From Apostichopus japonicus (lineage: Eukaryota; Echinodermata; Holothuroidea; Aspidochirotida; Stichopodidae): 64,000 nt of DNA. This document shows positions 59,381-64,000 of the stretch, in pieces; positions within the stretch are counted from its first letter, which is position 1, and every line of letters starts with the position of its first letter. The notes under the pieces are model-generated. The model was not told where the DNA came from. It ran no database searches and saw only the letters and a list, made by a program, of their open reading frames with translations. A program made the position numbers and the translations under genes. The stretch lies in the NCBI RefSeq assembly GCF_037975245.1, contig NC_092572.1, forward strand, positions 967,501 through 1,031,500, in the 5' to 3' direction.

Positions 59381-60450
59381 TCTGATTGCTCCAAATGTTG
59401 TACATAGTTTCAGACAGCTGTCACATTGCTCCATATTGTACATAGTTTCAGACAGCTGCCCATTGCTCCAATGTATGTAGTTTCAGACAGCTGTCACATT
59501 GTTCCATTGTACATAGTTTCAGACAGCTGTTACATTGCTCCATTGTACATAGTTTCAGACAGCTGTGGCATTGCTCCATTGTACATAGTTTCAGACAGCT
59601 GTCACATTGCTCCATTGTACATAGTTTCAGACAGCTGTCACATTGCTCCATTGTACAGTTTCAGACAGCTGCCCATTGCTCCATTGTATGTAGTTTCAGA
59701 CAGCTGTCACATTGCTCCATTGTACATAGTTTCAGACAGCTGTTGTATATTGCTCCATTGTACATAGTTTCAGACAGCTGTCGCATTGCTCCATTGTAAA
59801 TAGTTTCAGACAGCTGTCACATTGCTCCAGCTGTCACATTGCTCCATTGTACATACAGTAGTTCCAGACAGCTGGCACATTGCTCCATTGTACATGTATA
59901 GTTTCAGACAGCTGTTACATTGCTCCATTGTACATAGTTTCAGACAGCTGTTGTACATTGCTCCATTGTACATAGTTTCAGACAGCTGTGGCATTGCTCC
60001 ATTGTACATAGTTTCAGACAGCTGTCACATTGCTCCATTGTACATAGTTTCAGACAGCTGTCACATTGCTCCATTGTACATAGTTTCAGACAGCTGCCCA
60101 TTGCTCCATTGTATGTAGTTTCAGACAGCTGTCACATTGCTCCATTGAGTTTCAGACAGCTGTTACATTGCTCCATTGTACATAGTTTCAGACAGCTGTC
60201 ACATTGCTCCATTGTACATAGTTTCAGACAGCTGTCGCATTGCTCCATTGAGTTTCAGACAGCTGTCACATTGCTCCATTGTACATAGTTTAAGACAGCT
60301 GTCGCATTGCTCCATTGAGTTTCAGACAGCTGTCACATTGCTCCATTGTACATAGTTTAAGACAGCTGTCACACTGCTCTATTGTGAATAGTATCAGGAC
60401 AACTGTCGGATGCCTCCATTGAGTTTCAGACAGCTGTCGCATTGCTCCTA
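59381..60450. repeat. 36-bp minisatellite, about 28 copies
   Basis: Units of AGTTTCAGACAGCTG followed by T(C/T)(A/G)CATTGCTCCATTGTACAT. Many are 36 bases, so long stretches stay open and translate as a 12-residue repeat (SDSCHIAPLYIV), but deleted units break it. Not taken as a gene. Confidence 0.95.
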
Positions 60451-60557
60451 TGGACATACTTTTCGTCTACAACAGGGCCCTTGCACCATGTATCTCGTAA
60501 AACATTAACTACATTTTGACCAATTTTACCTTTTTGAATGAGCATATTTGGGTCTTT

Positions 60558-60941
60558 TTAATCTAAACAAGAAGCTCCTAGAATAGGTATCTCCAACCCG
60601 CAATCTAACTTAAAGAATCCTCGCTCCTTTGCTTTAATCACATGTGGATCGTTAGTGTCTATTTTCATGAAACCTAATGTTTCTGTTTCAACTACTTGTT
60701 GTTCATTGTCGGTTTCTGAATGGATAAAACCTTCCTGTTTGTCCAAGTCTTCTGTTGGCCAATTATCTATCATCATTGCTAGTACCGTTCGTTTTGGGCA
60801 TTCCCTAGCCACATGACCTTGCCTCCTGCAAACATAGCAAGTTACGTTTCTTGTAGAGTTTGATTCATTTGTCTGATATGGTCGATTATTTTGATTAGTT
60901 CTTGAATTAATTGAATTAATACCCTGACCACGTGCACCTAA
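60558..60941 (-). pseudogene. Retroelement gag-like fragment with CCHC zinc knuckle
   Basis: Open on the minus strand from 60941 to a stop at 60558-60560. It contains NVTCYVCRRQGHVARECPKR, a CX2CX4HX4C zinc knuckle, after an Asn/Ser/Gln-rich stretch, followed by an acidic segment and PILGASCLD. The zinc knuckle plus linker resembles the gag-protease border of LTR retrotransposons. No protease, reverse transcriptase or terminal repeats are seen nearby, so it is a fragment; a cellular CCHC protein is a weaker alternative. Confidence 0.6.
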
Positions 60942-63900
60942 CTATGCTGTAATACCAGTAGGATCACATGTCATTATGAATGTAACCTTTTGTTGTCAAT
61001 TTATTAGTTTTTGGAAAATATAAAACTTTGCTTATTATTATTTTTGTTTTAAGGATGGAATTATCCGTAGTGAAGTGCAGTAAGGAATCAGATGACCTTT
61101 TAACTCTTGCCAGTACAGCAAACAGATATATTCAAATATTTTAACCTGAGAGAATCTCCCCTCACACTTCCTCGGAGTTAGCTTAGCTAGATATCACATA
61201 CATTACCAGGTCCATTGGATAGGAACACTTATAACTCAAAAGTGATATTTTATGACTGTCATAATGAAAGTAACTAGAAAGGAAACCCTCTAATTATGAT
61301 ATTACGATACTGAATGAAACACTGATAATTGCTAGCACTAGTCTTAGTCCCCGCTCAACACAGCTGAATACGGTATATATACTATCAAGTTCTACGTTGT
61401 TGGATTAATCAAACATGTTGAGCCTACTTCACTGACATGATTGGTGAATAGTCATGGTATAGGTACATTAGAGTCTCTCTGATTGGCCAGATGTAACAGG
61501 ATGACGGAAGCTCATCTGGTGCGTGAGACAGGAAACCAGACACTCAGACCAGTAATAAGTGAACAATGAATTGGCGGGCTGCCTTATCACAGTAACTGGT
61601 GTGAATACCGTATAGAGTAGTACACTACGTACAGTATATGCTACTCTGGAGTCCCATTTGTGGTGTTCCTGTGAATTAACATGTATCTTTAATACCTGGA
61701 ACAATTGTTTATGTGTGATGGATGGAGACTTGTTTTTACAGAGTGAATCTTGAGTGCCATTTAATGCTATATGTCAGAATTCTCTGATTGTGGATTTTCT
61801 TTTGTGATCAGGAGAGGTGGAAATAGTTATAATTTTGCTGAAATATGTGTTAGATCGAGATGTGTGCCTTGCTATGATTACTGTATGTGATCGGTAACAA
61901 GGTGTTTGAATATGTTTCAAGATTAGTTTTCCAAATCTTTTATTTAATTGTTTAGCACCAGATGAATACAGAAACATCATTTTGCAATAAGACATGTACA
62001 GTACCTGCAGGCAATGGTGGTGACAATTGCATAGAGATGAACAGGCTACATTTCTACATTATATCTGCTATTTGTATGCACCTGAGCTATCCTGATCTGT
62101 TATTATCATCTAAAAAACATTCAAGGTCAGATTGTTCTGTGCTAATAAGTTAATGAATAGCTGTTAATTTGTAGACTAGCTAGGACTTTGTGATCTTAAA
62201 TTCACTGATCTCTTGTTTGTCTCAAACCCACTTCACAAAACTTCCTAGTTCTAGGTTTGCAGCAATATTGAATAAATTACAAGATAAGATAAGCAAGAAC
62301 AGTAGCAGTGTATTGACATTTTACCAGAATTGATTATTATGAAGAAAACTTGAATATTATAACTGTTACCTAGCAACTGTAAAATTCAATTGTAACTGGA
62401 CGGTATAATTGGTTGTGAATTATCTCTACAGTGAGGTTTGTGAGGACAATTAGCCTGTCTATGTTTGTAACAGGGAACTGAGTTCACTCAGCTGTGGTAC
62501 CTTCTGACTTTCAGTTTCTGTAGCATGGACAGTTGTCAAATATATATACTTGCTGATTCATTCTGTTGTTTGGTAGTTGGTAGTACTTTTATGATTGCAG
62601 TGAACACCTCAGCTGACTTTGAGTGAGTCATACAGTACCTCCTGGAACTACCCTCATTTGTAATTTGTTAATGAAACTGGAGCTGACAAGAGCATCCTAC
62701 AGTAACCATGTTGTCTTTTAGATGTAAAGGAGAACTATTCTTAGCTTATTAATTTGGCATTTCAGTACTTGTGGAATTGTTTGCTCAAATTACTCAGATT
62801 TGGTATTCTTTAAAATTGAATTTGCTCAATGTTTTGTCAAATATGAGGAGGAAAATTGCTTTTTACTATCCTTCTTGAAATGGAGGCTTGTGTGGTGGCA
62901 GGCAATGTTAATTCTCTGTTTAAATGTAGTGAAGCTAAACTAAAGAGCTGTTGATGCAATGAGTCTGTCTACACAGGATTCATGTATTACCAGGCACTAC
63001 TCAGACCTTATATCACCAGTGACTCATCAACCAGGGCTATATCTAGCCTAACTTGTTACATGTGATACCAGGGTCGTTAATTACCTGGTAACTCAGCTAC
63101 TAAAGTTGATGTTTACATGCCAGCAGAAGTCACAACAAGGCCAGTCAATATTCTCTGATTGGTATATTGCAGACTGCAGTCATCAGGAAACTGGCCTGCA
63201 ACTTTTTAACATCATATAATATGCTGCCGAACAGCTGATTAGCAGACAGCATCACAGAGAGAACTAATTGGTTAATATTTAGTATCAAGCGTGAATCAGT
63301 TCTGTAGTTTATTATTATTATTATTACTGTACATTGTGAGGAGAACCTACACGGACAAACCATCAACCATTTCTTAAGTGCTGCTGAATTATACTTCCTT
63401 TGGATTTATGATAGATTCACTTTCTTTCTCTTACAAACTGTCTTTGAGTCTAAGTGCAGTGATCATACAGCCTCTACACTGCAGAGCAGACTGTTTGACA
63501 TACTGGAGAAGGAGGTCTTACACTGTTGTTTATAGTGCAATTTCACTGGTTTCAGGTTGCCATGGTGAATTAAGTCTCTTTTTCCTATCATAATCAAGAT
63601 TGCTGGTGCTAGAGGAAACACTCTAGCTGGAAAATCTAAAGTGGATCTTATCCAAGCATCCCAGAGGTTTCAATGCTTCCTGTTTCTCTCTGTCTGAGAT
63701 AATTACAATAAAGTCATTGTCATAGACGAAGGATTAATATATGGGTCGCACGACTGGCAGATTGCTCCATATCTTATTGCTCATTGGTGTGTTTAAATAT
63801 CACTTGTGCAATCTTCTTTCCAGCTTTATTGTCCTTGAGATTGTATTTTGGAAGTGTTTGCATGGAGTCAACACACAAATAATTCTGGATGTTTGTTAAC

Positions 63901-64000
63901 ATACAATCAAGTGTCTAGACAAACTGCTACCTTCAAACCACTTGGATCTTTCTTGAACTCCTGGACATTACTGGGACATTACAAAGGCTTCTTTTTGATT
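60942..64000. other. Distal spacer, probably intron of the UBASH3-like gene
   Basis: No exon recognised on either strand. AT-rich, with no strong repeats beyond a short ATT run near 63310. Open frames here are short and without homology that I recognise. Confidence 0.4.

Noticed and set aside
59426..60118. Repetitive 12-residue open frames
   Set aside because: They are minisatellite translation, broken by units of other length, with no promoter or splice context.

Overview
This is a window of an animal nuclear genome, AT-rich and intron-dense, with GT-AG introns of about 0.1 to 3 kb, many microsatellites and minisatellites, and fragments of CR1/Jockey-like non-LTR elements, tRNA-derived SINEs, hAT-like and TTAA-flanked terminal-inverted-repeat elements. 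A NIDO-AMOP-VWD-Sushi adhesion protein next to an expanded-type receptor pseudokinase points to a marine invertebrate, most likely a deuterostome such as an echinoderm. The species cannot be fixed from the sequence, and there is no sign of a prokaryotic or organellar origin.

Three protein-coding loci can be supported. (1) Minus strand, 7565-13702: the 3' thirteen exons of a single-pass receptor with a tyrosine-kinase-like intracellular domain. Splice phases join perfectly from a transmembrane exon to a stop codon. The kinase fold is complete (N-lobe, DVW, the CW...RP motif of the C-lobe), but the beta-3 lysine, HRD aspartate, catalytic-loop asparagine and DFG glycine are all replaced, so it is a predicted pseudokinase. 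Its transmembrane exon carries four 40-bp tandem copies that create an in-frame stop. The ectodomain exons were not recognised. (2) Plus strand, 18968-41736: a complete 19-exon gene coding for 1197 residues (signal peptide, NIDO, IPT/Ig-like region, AMOP, VWD with a GDPH cleavage motif, two Sushi/CCP domains, one transmembrane helix, short cytoplasmic tail), the architecture of the Mesh/SUSD2/MUC4-related family. All phases agree. (3) Plus strand, 46364-46485: a probable first coding exon of a UBASH3/TULA-like UBA-domain protein; the rest was not found and presumably lies beyond the window after a very long intron.

Layout: 1-7.5 kb is non-coding sequence dominated by copy A of a roughly 2.2-kb local duplication; 7.5-13.7 kb the pseudokinase gene; 15.4-17.5 kb copy B of the duplication, which with copy A flanks the receptor gene; 19-41.7 kb the Mesh-like gene with repeat-filled introns; 41.7-46.3 kb 3' flank with a 270-bp ATG triplet array; 46.4-64 kb probably the first intron of the UBASH3-like gene, filled with hAT-like elements, a telomere-motif foldback element, a CR1/Jockey remnant, a gag zinc-knuckle remnant and large minisatellites with units of 31, about 175 and 36 bp.

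Genes 1 and 2 are arranged head to head (minus then plus) and both encode cell-surface proteins, but nothing in the sequence shows that they work together. The most unusual items are the catalytically dead receptor kinase, the frame-breaking 40-bp expansion in its membrane exon, and the tandemly copied splice donor inside intron 16 of the Mesh-like gene.
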